This document shows, piece by piece, positions 18,071 to 25,709 of a DNA stretch of 64,000 nt. The stretch lies in the NCBI GenBank assembly GCA_030584005.1, contig CP129486.1, positions 62,001 to 126,000 on the forward strand, written 5' to 3'. Source of the DNA: Bdellovibrionota bacterium. GTDB lineage: Bacteria; Bdellovibrionota_C; UBA2361; JAFLCA01. The translations under genes were made by a program, and so were the position numbers. The notes under the pieces are model-generated. The model was not told where the DNA came from, ran no database searches, and saw nothing but the letters and a program-made list of their open reading frames with translations. The stretch's first letter is position 1; each line of letters starts with the position of its first letter.

Positions 18071-18541
18071 ATGCGCGCAGTTATCCAAAAGGTCCTTTCA
18101 GCGACGATCACGGTCGAGGGTGAGATCATAGCCTCGATCGAGCAGGGTCTGCTCGTCTATCTCGGTGTTGCAGCATCAGATACAGAGTCAGTCTGTGAAT
18201 GGATGGTAGAGAAGATTCTGTCCCTGCGCCTATTCCCAGAGGGGCAGCAGTACTTCCATCGCTCAGTCATCGATGAAGCTCTGCCGATTCTAGTGGTGTC
18301 GCAGTTCACGCTCTATGGAGAGACCGCCAAGGGGCGGCGGCCTGACTTTGTGCGAGCCATGAAACCGGAGCTTGCGGAGGGCCTTTATGAACACTTCCTG
18401 GCACTGCTGCGGTCCCGCATGCCAGGCAGAGTGTCCTGTGGTAAGTTCCGAGCCCATATGCTGGTCTCATCGGTAAATGATGGGCCTGTCACGTTGTTGT
18501 GCGAACGCGAACACGCCGAAGGCAATCGCAATAGTGCATAG
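18071..18541 (+). CDS. dtd: D-aminoacyl-tRNA deacylase
   Basis: Hydrolyses D-aminoacyl-tRNA (and glycyl-tRNA-Ala) to recycle tRNA. 156 residues, close to the usual 145-150. MRAVIQKVLSATITVEG is the typical N-terminus. VVSQFTLYGETAKGRRPDF contains the conserved SQFTL strand. VNDGPVTLL carries the Gly-cisPro motif that screens the chirality of the amino acid. The usual GxFGA loop reads CGKFRAHM here, a small deviation. The stop codon is nine bases before the downstream membrane protein gene, so the two form an operon. Confidence 0.95.
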   Translation: MRAVIQKVLSATITVEGEIIASIEQGLLVYLGVAASDTESVCEWMVEKILSLRLFPEGQQYFHRSVIDEALPILVVSQFTLYGETAKGRRPDFVRAMKPELAEGLYEHFLALLRSRMPGRVSCGKFRAHMLVSSVNDGPVTLLCEREHAEGNRNSA

Positions 18542-18550
18542 CTCCGCCCC

Positions 18551-20269
18551 ATGAGGAACGACTCTACCCATCACCGCAACTTCCTTGCCCGCCTGGCTCA
18601 CCTGCCGTTCGTCGTGCTGGAGATGCTGTATGCCTACCTATGCTATGCAACTTTTTGGGTAAGCGACGACGCGTTTATCTCTTTTCGCTACGCCAAGCAT
18701 CTGGCGCGCGGCGATGGGCTGCGCTTCAACGTCGGGGAGAGTCCACCGGTGGAGGGCTTCACGAATTTCCTTTGGGTTATTTTAGCCTCACTGTGCGAAT
18801 TCTTGGTCCTTCCCCCTGCCCTCGTGATGTCGCTGCTAAGCAGCTTGTGCGGGATGTGCATACTGTGGCGGCTCTATCGTATCGGCCTGCACCATTTCAG
18901 ACTGCTCCCTCTGCACGCTGCATTCGCCCTGGTCCCCATGGCTGTTATGCCGCCCTTCATCGTCTGGTCGACTAGCGGGCTTGAAACAATGGCCTTCGCA
19001 CTGTTTTTGCTGCTTGTGTTCGAAGGCTTGTTTCTGGAACCAAGGGCAAACCTTTGGTGGGTCGGATCCGCAGGAGCCCTCCTTTGCCTGACGCGCGGAG
19101 AGGGTCCGGCGTGGGCCATCTGTCTGGGAGCGCTGGCCCTGCTGCTCGGACCGAGACGAAAGGAGCTTTGCCCCTACTTTCTTTTGATTGCAGCAACAAC
19201 CCTGTCATACCTGCTGTTTAGAGTTTCATATTTTGAGTCCTGGCTTCCCAATACCGCACACGCCAAGGTGCAGAGCGGCATCGAGGTCTGGGACAGGGGG
19301 GCACGCTACGTGGTGAGCTTCCTCCTGTCGTTCGTGACCCCGGCACTCCTCCTGCTGCTGACCCCAATTGCGTGTATGGGGGGGCACACTCAGCTCATCC
19401 TGCGAGCAACAATAGTTGTCGTTGGATTCTACCTGTTTGCGATACTAGTCGGGGGTGACTTCATGAGCGCCGGACGCTTTCTCGTTCCGACACTGCCCCT
19501 TCAAGCGATCGTATTGGCAGCAGCCCTCGACACGTTTCGAAAGGGCGGGAATATCGGACGCGCTGTCGCCTGGATCGTGCCCCCCTGTCTTGCTGCCATC
19601 AGCGCTCTGCCCTGGGCGGACATCATGGTTGTACCGAAATCAGTGCGCGCGGCTTTTCACTTCCGCTGGGACCGGAGTGGCTATATTGATGAGCTCGCGT
19701 TTTGGAGATTCATGCAAAAGAACACCCGTCACTGGCAGTTAAAGGCCAAGGCTATCGGTGCAGTCACCGAAAGGGGCGAATCGATGGTCGTCGGTCCGAT
19801 AGGCAACATGGGCTACTTCACCGAGCTATTCCTTTACGACTGCTACGGTCTTACCACCAAGCTGGATCCTAGACTGCTGAAAGAGTCTCCTCTTCGATCC
19901 CCCGGTCACGATCTGAGGGTTCCGCCAAAATACTTCCTTAACCGAAACCCGACCTACCTTGAGGGGCGCGTCACGCGAGCGAGCCGGCTAGGCGAGCTGT
20001 ACGAACGACGTGGGCGCTATCCTGAACGGTATGGGCCGGTGCTGCGGCCAGCTCCGCGCACTCTTTTCCCGGGAGGCGAAACATTCGTAGTGCTCATCAA
20101 ACGATTCGATACCCCCACGGAGGCAGCAGCACGATGGGAGGCACTGGCTCCGCAACGCACAGAGCACGATCCGTATGCCAGGGGGGGCGGTGATATTGCA
20201 GTCGATGCTGAAACGCCGACGGCAGAAAAAAAGAAAGCTGCGAAGCGCCGAAGCTCTTCGCAGCAATAG
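18551..20269 (+). CDS. GT-C-type multi-pass membrane glycosyltransferase
   Basis: 572 residues with about nine to ten hydrophobic membrane segments between residues 15 and 360. The loop VSDDAFISFRYAKHLARGDGLRFN, followed by PPVEGFTNFLWVIL, matches the first extracytoplasmic loop of the arabinofuranosyltransferase-like/ZomB-like GT-C family, whose D-D/E pair binds the polyprenyl-phosphate sugar donor (motifs quoted in parts). The soluble C-terminal third ends in a Lys-rich tail (KKKAAKRRSSSQQ). The donor and acceptor cannot be deduced. The end of the coding region also encodes a terminator for the convergent deaminase gene. Confidence 0.75.
   Translation: MRNDSTHHRNFLARLAHLPFVVLEMLYAYLCYATFWVSDDAFISFRYAKHLARGDGLRFNVGESPPVEGFTNFLWVILASLCEFLVLPPALVMSLLSSLCGMCILWRLYRIGLHHFRLLPLHAAFALVPMAVMPPFIVWSTSGLETMAFALFLLLVFEGLFLEPRANLWWVGSAGALLCLTRGEGPAWAICLGALALLLGPRRKELCPYFLLIAATTLSYLLFRVSYFESWLPNTAHAKVQSGIEVWDRGARYVVSFLLSFVTPALLLLLTPIACMGGHTQLILRATIVVVGFYLFAILVGGDFMSAGRFLVPTLPLQAIVLAAALDTFRKGGNIGRAVAWIVPPCLAAISALPWADIMVVPKSVRAAFHFRWDRSGYIDELAFWRFMQKNTRHWQLKAKAIGAVTERGESMVVGPIGNMGYFTELFLYDCYGLTTKLDPRLLKESPLRSPGHDLRVPPKYFLNRNPTYLEGRVTRASRLGELYERRGRYPERYGPVLRPAPRTLFPGGETFVVLIKRFDTPTEAAARWEALAPQRTEHDPYARGGGDIAVDAETPTAEKKKAAKRRSSSQQ
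20225..20264 (-). terminator. Terminator of the deaminase-fold gene, embedded in the opposite gene's 3' end
   Basis: GCTGCGAAG (20237-20245) and CTTCGCAGC (20256-20264) form a nine-base-pair stem. Read on the minus strand it is followed by TTTCTTTTTTTC. The sequence simultaneously encodes the Lys/Ala/Ser tail of the plus-strand protein. Confidence 0.8.
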
Positions 20270-20279
20270 GTCACTGTAC

Positions 20280-20924
20280 TTATCCTTCCTCCCTGGGCGG
20301 GTTGTAGTCGGACTCTGACTGTCTTTGCTGTCTCGACTTCCACTGTCGCACCACCTCGGCGGCGGACGGTTGGAAGGTCGACAGATGGTGCAGTCGAAAC
20401 GGCGCACCATTTCGAAGCGGTTCACCGCGCTCCTGGTCGGCAAGCTTCTTGGCCTGCGCGCCGCGGAGCGCGTAGGCGATACGCCAGAGATGGAAGTCAC
20501 CCAACACCTCCAGACACATCCGGCAGGGCTCACAGGTGGCTACAAGCCACAGCTTGCCCCCCTCCCCGTCTTCGTCCAGGAGATGCCTTCCGAGTGTGCT
20601 GGCTGCAAGCCGCGCTGCCAGCACTGACGCATGCGCCGACGCATCATGCATGGCCTCGACCGCGTTGGCGGCGAGTGAGATCACCTGCGCCCGGTTGGGC
20701 AGGTCATCCCCTGCCGACGTCACGTTGCGCACGACTGCCGCTGCGTATGGCCCGCCACCGTTGCGTGCCGGTCCGAGCCGCACATTCTCCGCTGAGACGG
20801 CGATGAGTAGCGGCATCAGCTCATCCATCGCCATCACCCGCTGCTCCCACGGTCTCCAGGTGAAGATCCATGGGGGCATTAGATCCCGCACCGTGGGGAT
20901 CTTGTTCGACGAATCCCAGTCCAT
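20280..20924 (-). CDS. Cytidine deaminase-fold protein lacking the catalytic Glu
   Basis: 214 residues. Start ATG 20924 is preceded by a perfect AAAGGAGG. The central part follows the CMP/guanine/tRNA deaminase family: GGPYAAAVV strand, ISLAANAVEAMHD helix, then SAHASVLAARLA and LWLVATCEPCRMCLEVL. Zinc ligands His (HAS) and Cys-x-x-Cys (PCRMC) are present. The HAE motif, whose Glu is the general acid/base, reads HAS here. This predicts loss of deaminase chemistry, as in eukaryotic Tad3/ADAT3, which is a non-catalytic partner with Val at this position. A role as a binding or partner protein is possible. The gene stands alone, convergent with the glycosyltransferase. Confidence 0.7.
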   Translation of the reverse strand: MDWDSSNKIPTVRDLMPPWIFTWRPWEQRVMAMDELMPLLIAVSAENVRLGPARNGGGPYAAAVVRNVTSAGDDLPNRAQVISLAANAVEAMHDASAHASVLAARLAASTLGRHLLDEDGEGGKLWLVATCEPCRMCLEVLGDFHLWRIAYALRGAQAKKLADQERGEPLRNGAPFRLHHLSTFQPSAAEVVRQWKSRQQRQSESDYNPPREEG

Positions 20925-21165
20925 ACTCGTAACCTCCTTTGCCCGTGGGCAATAAACCGAGGAAAACCGTCAAACAGTGAGCCGTGAATCGTATGCTTCT
21001 CTGTGCGCTAGTCAACAGGAAGCATGGGATATTGGCGAACAGCTGCCAGGACGCCTGGGCGGGATGGCCCTCGCTCGCCTAGGATCGCCATCCTTTCCTC
21101 AGATGGCGAGCAGTTGAGGAGCCTCGACCAGCCCTCTGAATCATCTGTCTTGCAAAACTATTGGA

Positions 21166-22347
21166 TCATTGCGTGGCTGGGTCCGGTATCAGTCTCAAGA
21201 CCTCGCCCTCTGGTTGATCAGTAAGCAGGTAGATCAGTCCATCCGGCCCTTGCCGCACATCACGCACGCGTTTCCCGACTGGGATCATTTCTTCTCCGGT
21301 CACGGTATCTCCGGTTAAGATGATTCGTCTGATTTGGGCCCCCGCTAGATTCCCGCTGAAAAGATTACCGCGCCAGGAAGGAAAGGCATCACCGGAGTAG
21401 AGCAGTAGGCCACTCGGTGCGATGGAGGGAGTCCAGACAAGTTTCGGATCAATAAACCCCTCTGCAGATGTTTTATCGGAGATGCGCGGACCAAAATACT
21501 CCAGGCTGTAGGTCACCAGCGGCCAGCCGTAATTTCCTCCGCGGACTATGAGGTTCAGCTCATCTCCTCCGCGTGATCCATGTTCGGTTGCCCACACCCT
21601 TTTGCTTTCTCTATCGACGAAGAGACCTTGAATATTGCGGTGGCCAATAGTCCACAATTCCGGGAGGGCGTGTGTGCTCTTGAACGGTCCTGGGGGGATC
21701 GCGTTCCCGTTTTCGTCGAGCCGAATAATCTTCCCGAAGTGCATGCCCTCGTTTTGGGCTTGGTTTCGGCTTAGCTCGCCGCGAATGGTCGCAGGAGGAT
21801 TGCCGCCGTCTCCAATACTCATCAAGAAGGAGGTGTCATCGAGCCACGAAATGCGTGAGCCGAAATGCTGTGCACCCGCCTTAGGCTCAGCGACTTGAAA
21901 GATGACGGTCGAGTCTTTGAGTTCCCCTCCTAAAAGACGCGCCTTGACAAGGCTCGTTCTGTTCGCCTCGGCGCTTCCGGCGCTGTAGGTGAGATAGATG
22001 ATGCTGTTTTCGTGAAAACGAGGGTGCGCGGATACATCAAGCAGACCGCCTTGCCCGGAAGCGAACACTTTGGGGGTTCCGCCAATCGGTGCTGCCTCGA
22101 GCTTCGCACCGTTTATCACCCGCAGTCTTCCCGGCCTCTCGGTGACGAGTATTCGGCCATCAGGGAGGAACGCTAGGCTCCACGGATGCTCAAGCCCTTG
22201 AATGTAGCTTTCAATACGGTATCCGGAAGCTTCGGGCACCGTATTGCTTATGGGCACGGGACCCGTGGGTGCTTGAGTCCAGACCTGCGCAAAAAGGGAC
22301 GCGGAGATTAGTGAGGCGACGACGGCGAGAAGCCAGATCTTCTTCAT
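21166..22347 (-). CDS. PQQ-dependent sugar dehydrogenase (YliI/sGDH family)
   Basis: 393 residues with an N-terminal signal peptide (MKKIWLLAVVASLISASLFA), so the protein is periplasmic. It is a six-bladed beta-propeller of the soluble glucose/sorbosone dehydrogenase family, which oxidises aldose sugars with pyrroloquinoline quinone. Landmarks: GLEHPWSLAFLPDGRILVTERPGRL, GQGGLLDVSAHPRF, LWTIGHRNIQGLFVD, VWATEHGSRGGDELN and NYGWPLVTYS (quoted in parts). The GHRN and EHG residues contact PQQ and calcium in the family. ATG 22347 was chosen because it starts the signal peptide; the frame is open to 22398. No PQQ synthesis genes are nearby. Confidence 0.9.
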   Translation of the reverse strand: MKKIWLLAVVASLISASLFAQVWTQAPTGPVPISNTVPEASGYRIESYIQGLEHPWSLAFLPDGRILVTERPGRLRVINGAKLEAAPIGGTPKVFASGQGGLLDVSAHPRFHENSIIYLTYSAGSAEANRTSLVKARLLGGELKDSTVIFQVAEPKAGAQHFGSRISWLDDTSFLMSIGDGGNPPATIRGELSRNQAQNEGMHFGKIIRLDENGNAIPPGPFKSTHALPELWTIGHRNIQGLFVDRESKRVWATEHGSRGGDELNLIVRGGNYGWPLVTYSLEYFGPRISDKTSAEGFIDPKLVWTPSIAPSGLLLYSGDAFPSWRGNLFSGNLAGAQIRRIILTGDTVTGEEMIPVGKRVRDVRQGPDGLIYLLTDQPEGEVLRLIPDPATQ

Positions 22348-22416
22348 AGAATCGATTTCATACACAACCCGCCGGTACAAGGCATGGGATCTTCTCACTG
22401 CATGCCTCTCGCTTAG

Positions 22417-22444
22417 GGATAGGCTGATTGAGGTCAGCGTATCC
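22417..22444. repeat. GGATACGCTGA-family palindrome, copy 1
   Basis: GGATAGGCTGA (22417-22427) faces TCAGCGTATCC (22434-22444) with one mismatch. Related palindromes are at 35502-35529, 44000-44035 and 60476-60530. Confidence 0.6.
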
Positions 22445-22592
22445 TTACTTATAGCACCGTCTCAGGGACCAGAAGAGATCGCGTGAGATCTTCCCGTTCA
22501 GAGGTTCCGATAAAATTGAAAGGGAATCTACCTGTAATTTGGTGCGAGCAAGACTATAAACCACCGCTGATTAGTAACGCCGGCCAGCGCGG

Positions 22593-23735
22593 CTAGGCGA
22601 AGCGGATCGGTTCAGCGGGAAGACTGAGAATAAAACGGGCTCCGCCCTGGTATTGTGGATCTACCCACACTCGTCCGTAGTGCAGCTCGACAATCCGCTG
22701 CACCACAGCCAGACCTATGCCGCTTCCTTCTTTACTGCTCTTGTTCTCACCACGCGAGAACATTTGAAAGACGTGGGCGTGATCTTCCGATTTGATACCA
22801 GGGCCATTGTCGGTGACTGCAAGTTCGTGGAATGCTCCCAAGGAACTTTCGGTTTTCCTGAGCGCCTCTACCGATATCTCGATCCTGGCCTTATCGCTGT
22901 ATTTGACGGAATTGGAGATTAAGTTCGAGAACACACGTCGCAGCAGATCGGGATTGCCCCAGACCTTTGGCAGTTCGCCGATGCGCACTTGAATATCGAG
23001 CCGATCGTCAAAATGGAGATCGTTGATTACCTCGCTCATCAACTGCTGGAGCGATACGGCCTGCATCCGCGTGGCTTTCTCCCCGAGCCGGGCATACTCG
23101 TACATAGCCTGTACCATTCCGATCAGCCGTTCCAGAGAATCGTTGGCATTTCGCAACGTTCTAAGGTGCCGTTCATCGAGCAGCTCGCGGCAGCCATCCA
23201 TAAGATACTCAAGGCGCATGCTCACTCCGGCTAATGGTCCGCGAATGTCGTGAGCCAGCGAAGCGCAGAATTCGTCGAGTCGACGATTGCGCTCCTCGAG
23301 CATCACATTGGCCTCTAGTACACGCGAGAGCAGCTTCAAATTCTCCTGCTCAAGTCGGCGCATGCGCAGCAGTTGTCGCACCACCATCCCGAGATCTGAT
23401 CGCCACTCCCCTGCTTTAAGAATGTGCCGGGTACATCCGGCTTCATAGGCGGCATGAATGAGCGTCGGATCACCTACCGAAGACAACATCAAAACGACGG
23501 GGTCATCGTCGAGATTCTTCAGTTGTCTGATGAACTCGAAAGCGTTGTTATCAGGGATGTCACCGTCGAGGATGACCAGTTCGACTGGCTGTTGCGAGGC
23601 TACTTGCAGCCCCTCAGCTTCGCCGTGTGCGACATGCAACATGGTTTCGGGAAAGTGTCGTGAAAGCTCGTCGATCGTATTCTTGGCGGCAAGTGGATTT
23701 GCATCCACGAGCAATATGGGAGCACCGGCTTTCAT
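22593..23735 (-). CDS. Receiver-histidine kinase hybrid protein
   Basis: 380 residues, cytoplasmic, with no membrane segment. Residues 1-120 are a receiver domain (ILLVDANPLAA, LVILDGDIPDN with the acceptor Asp, VLMLSS); the final K-P motif is replaced by ILKAGEW. A short coiled linker leads to a HisKA domain with SLAHDIRGPLAG (phospho-His). An HATPase domain follows with N-box (NLISNSVKYSD), G1 (VTDNGPGI) and G2 (GSGIGLAVV). The gene lies 48 bp after fliA at the end of the flagellar transcript, so it probably links a signal to motility. Its output regulator is not apparent here. Confidence 0.9.
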   Translation of the reverse strand: MKAGAPILLVDANPLAAKNTIDELSRHFPETMLHVAHGEAEGLQVASQQPVELVILDGDIPDNNAFEFIRQLKNLDDDPVVLMLSSVGDPTLIHAAYEAGCTRHILKAGEWRSDLGMVVRQLLRMRRLEQENLKLLSRVLEANVMLEERNRRLDEFCASLAHDIRGPLAGVSMRLEYLMDGCRELLDERHLRTLRNANDSLERLIGMVQAMYEYARLGEKATRMQAVSLQQLMSEVINDLHFDDRLDIQVRIGELPKVWGNPDLLRRVFSNLISNSVKYSDKARIEISVEALRKTESSLGAFHELAVTDNGPGIKSEDHAHVFQMFSRGENKSSKEGSGIGLAVVQRIVELHYGRVWVDPQYQGGARFILSLPAEPIRFA

Positions 23736-23783
23736 GTCTGCACATCCACCAAGGTTCCCTGCCCCCTCTTCCCACCCTGCGCG

Positions 23784-24548
23784 CTACATGGCGTTCTTGA
23801 GGTAGTTCTTCAAACGAATGAGTGCGCGCGAGCGAATCTGCGAGGCTCGTGACTCGGTCACGCCAAGAATTTCACCTATCTCTTTGAGATTGAGCTCTTC
23901 GTAGAAGTAGAGCGAAATGACGAGACGCTCCTTCTCTGGGAGTCTGTCCAAGGCCCTCGCAATCAAGCTGATCTTCTCCCCGGTGAGCAGCCGATTGAGC
24001 GGATCCCCGCCCTTGCTGGCAACCATCTCATCGGGCTGAAAGCGCTCCTCACCATGCCCAAATCCAAGTTCCTCGAAGCTCAGCATCACAATGCTGCCTA
24101 CCTCTGAGAGCATGTTCTGGAGCTCATCAACATGCACTCCCAGCTCCTTGGCCACTTCTTCGTCGGTGGCCGGACGGCCTAGCTTCTGCTCCACACGCTG
24201 GTAGGCGAGCTCTAACTTATGGGATTTAAAGCGCAAAGATCTGGGCAGCCAGTCCTGGGACCTAAAACTGTCCAAAATTGCACCACGGATGCGAAATTGT
24301 GCGTAGGTCGAGAAATTAGTCTCATGACGGGGGTCATACTTTTCGAGAGCATCTACGAGGCCGATGATCCCTGAATTGAGCATCTCCTTCACATCAACGT
24401 CTTTGGGGAGCCGCCCTGACAGGCGGTGCACGACCCGCTTTACCAGGGGCAGATAGGCCTTGATGAGCTCTTCTTTTTCATGCTCATCAATCGATTTGTA
24501 GGCCTCGGCCGCTGATCTTTTAGATTTGGCTACTGTTGATTTCCTCAT
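23784..24548 (-). CDS. fliA: Flagellar sigma factor FliA (sigma-28)
   Basis: Directs RNA polymerase to late flagellar and chemotaxis promoters. 254 residues with region 2 (LVKRVVHRLSGRLPKDVD, then EMLNSGIIGLVDALEKYDP, FSTYAQFRIRGAILDSFRSQDW), region 3 (LGRPATDEEVAKELGV) and region 4 (LPEKERLVISLYFYEELNLKEIGEILGVTESRASQIRSRAL, in parts). These are diagnostic for the FliA/WhiG group. The start overlaps the preceding small membrane gene by 29 bp. No anti-sigma gene flgM was recognised with confidence in the window. Confidence 0.96.
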   Translation of the reverse strand: MRKSTVAKSKRSAAEAYKSIDEHEKEELIKAYLPLVKRVVHRLSGRLPKDVDVKEMLNSGIIGLVDALEKYDPRHETNFSTYAQFRIRGAILDSFRSQDWLPRSLRFKSHKLELAYQRVEQKLGRPATDEEVAKELGVHVDELQNMLSEVGSIVMLSFEELGFGHGEERFQPDEMVASKGGDPLNRLLTGEKISLIARALDRLPEKERLVISLYFYEELNLKEIGEILGVTESRASQIRSRALIRLKNYLKNAM

Positions 24549-24771
24549 AGGTAGCTAGCACCCTTATTAGAACTCGGCTTACAACCCCTAACAGCACAAT
24601 CGCCAGACATGCGCGAAAAACGGTAGTGATCAAGGGCACTTCTGCCATCATGCCCGCTACCAACATCACCACGAACGCCAACAGGGACATCCCTGCGGTT
24701 ATCTTGTGGAGATGGGTATAGCGTACTCGCCGTACCTTCTTTCCCGCCTTTTTACGCCCCGCTGTAGCCAT
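24520..24771 (-). CDS. Small two-helix membrane protein between flhG and fliA
   Basis: 83 residues. A basic N-terminus (GRKKAGKKVRRVRYTHLHK) precedes two hydrophobic segments, about residues 27-47 and 49-72, so both ends are probably cytoplasmic. Its start overlaps the end of flhG by 20 bp and its end overlaps the start of fliA by 29 bp, so its translation is tightly linked to both. No family was recognised. The position suggests a role in flagellar placement or FliA control, which is an inference from context. Confidence 0.7.
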   Translation of the reverse strand: MATAGRKKAGKKVRRVRYTHLHKITAGMSLLAFVVMLVAGMMAEVPLITTVFRACLAIVLLGVVSRVLIRVLATYEEINSSQI

Positions 24772-25648
24772 GCTCGTTCATCTCCAAAAGCTGCTGAAAG
24801 AAGAACTGCATGCCCCCTTTCACCCGATGGTCGAGGAACGCTTGGTCAATCCGACAAGCAACCCTGCGCACAGCTCGTGCCGCCGGACTGCTCGGGAAAA
24901 GTTCAAGCAGGGGCTTTTGGGCCCGTATAGATTCGCCAACCATCCGATCCGCGGGTACACACCCTAGGCAATCCAGCTCCACATGCAAAAATCGGGCTAC
25001 GGCATTACCGAATCTTTGGAAGGCCTGTTGACCGATTTTTTCGTAGGCGGTCAGCTCCGCTGTACGAATTTGAACATCTGCCGTGGGAACATTATTCATC
25101 AGCACCGAAACGGCACGCTCCCCATACTCTTGAGACAGCACCTTAACCAGGGCATAGGCATCGGTCATGGAGGTGGGATCGGGTGTCATCACGCAGACAA
25201 CTTCTGCAGCCGCCCCATTAAAGTACATCACATCGGCACCGATGCCGGCCTGCGTATCGATAAGCAGATAATCCACCCCTTCAGCCACCTGCTCGATCTG
25301 TTGGGTCAAAGATAGCCGCTGCCTCGCACTCAGCGCACAGAGAGAACTCACTCCGCTTGCCGCAGGAATGATGCGGAGTCCTCCGGGCGCATTGAGGATC
25401 ACCTCCTCCAGCCTGACCCTGCCTTCGAGCACGTCATGGATCGTGCGTTGCGGGCGGATGCCCAGCATGACATCCACATTGGCCAGCCCAAGGTCGGCAT
25501 CGAAGATCATGACGCTACGACCCAGCTCGGTAAGGGCCGTAGCAATATTGACCACGGAAGTTGTCTTGCCGGTACCACCCTTGCCGCTCGTAAAACTGAT
25601 TACTCGAGTCACTGACTTCATGTTTCCAAACCCCATCTCGGCATTCAC
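24752..25648 (-). CDS. flhG: FlhG/FleN MinD-like ATPase
   Basis: Controls flagellar number or placement. 298 residues counted from GTG 25648, where a GGAG lies nine bases upstream; ATG 25636 and ATG 25621 are possible later starts. The deviant Walker A motif is FTSGKGGTGKTTSVVN, with the signature Lys. Walker A' is FDADLGLANVDVMLG and switch II is LLIDTQAGIG. The C-terminal amphipathic tail needed for membrane attachment in MinD relatives may be QFFFQQLLEMN. In many genomes flhF lies between flhA and flhG. Here flhG follows flhA after 61 bp and no flhF is present. Confidence 0.92.
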   Translation of the reverse strand: MNAEMGFGNMKSVTRVISFTSGKGGTGKTTSVVNIATALTELGRSVMIFDADLGLANVDVMLGIRPQRTIHDVLEGRVRLEEVILNAPGGLRIIPAASGVSSLCALSARQRLSLTQQIEQVAEGVDYLLIDTQAGIGADVMYFNGAAAEVVCVMTPDPTSMTDAYALVKVLSQEYGERAVSVLMNNVPTADVQIRTAELTAYEKIGQQAFQRFGNAVARFLHVELDCLGCVPADRMVGESIRAQKPLLELFPSSPAARAVRRVACRIDQAFLDHRVKGGMQFFFQQLLEMNEHGYSGA

Positions 25649-25709
25649 GCGCCCAGGCTCCGAGCTTAGATCTTAGATTCCAAGTCCCTGCCCAATGCTG
25701 CAGTAATTT

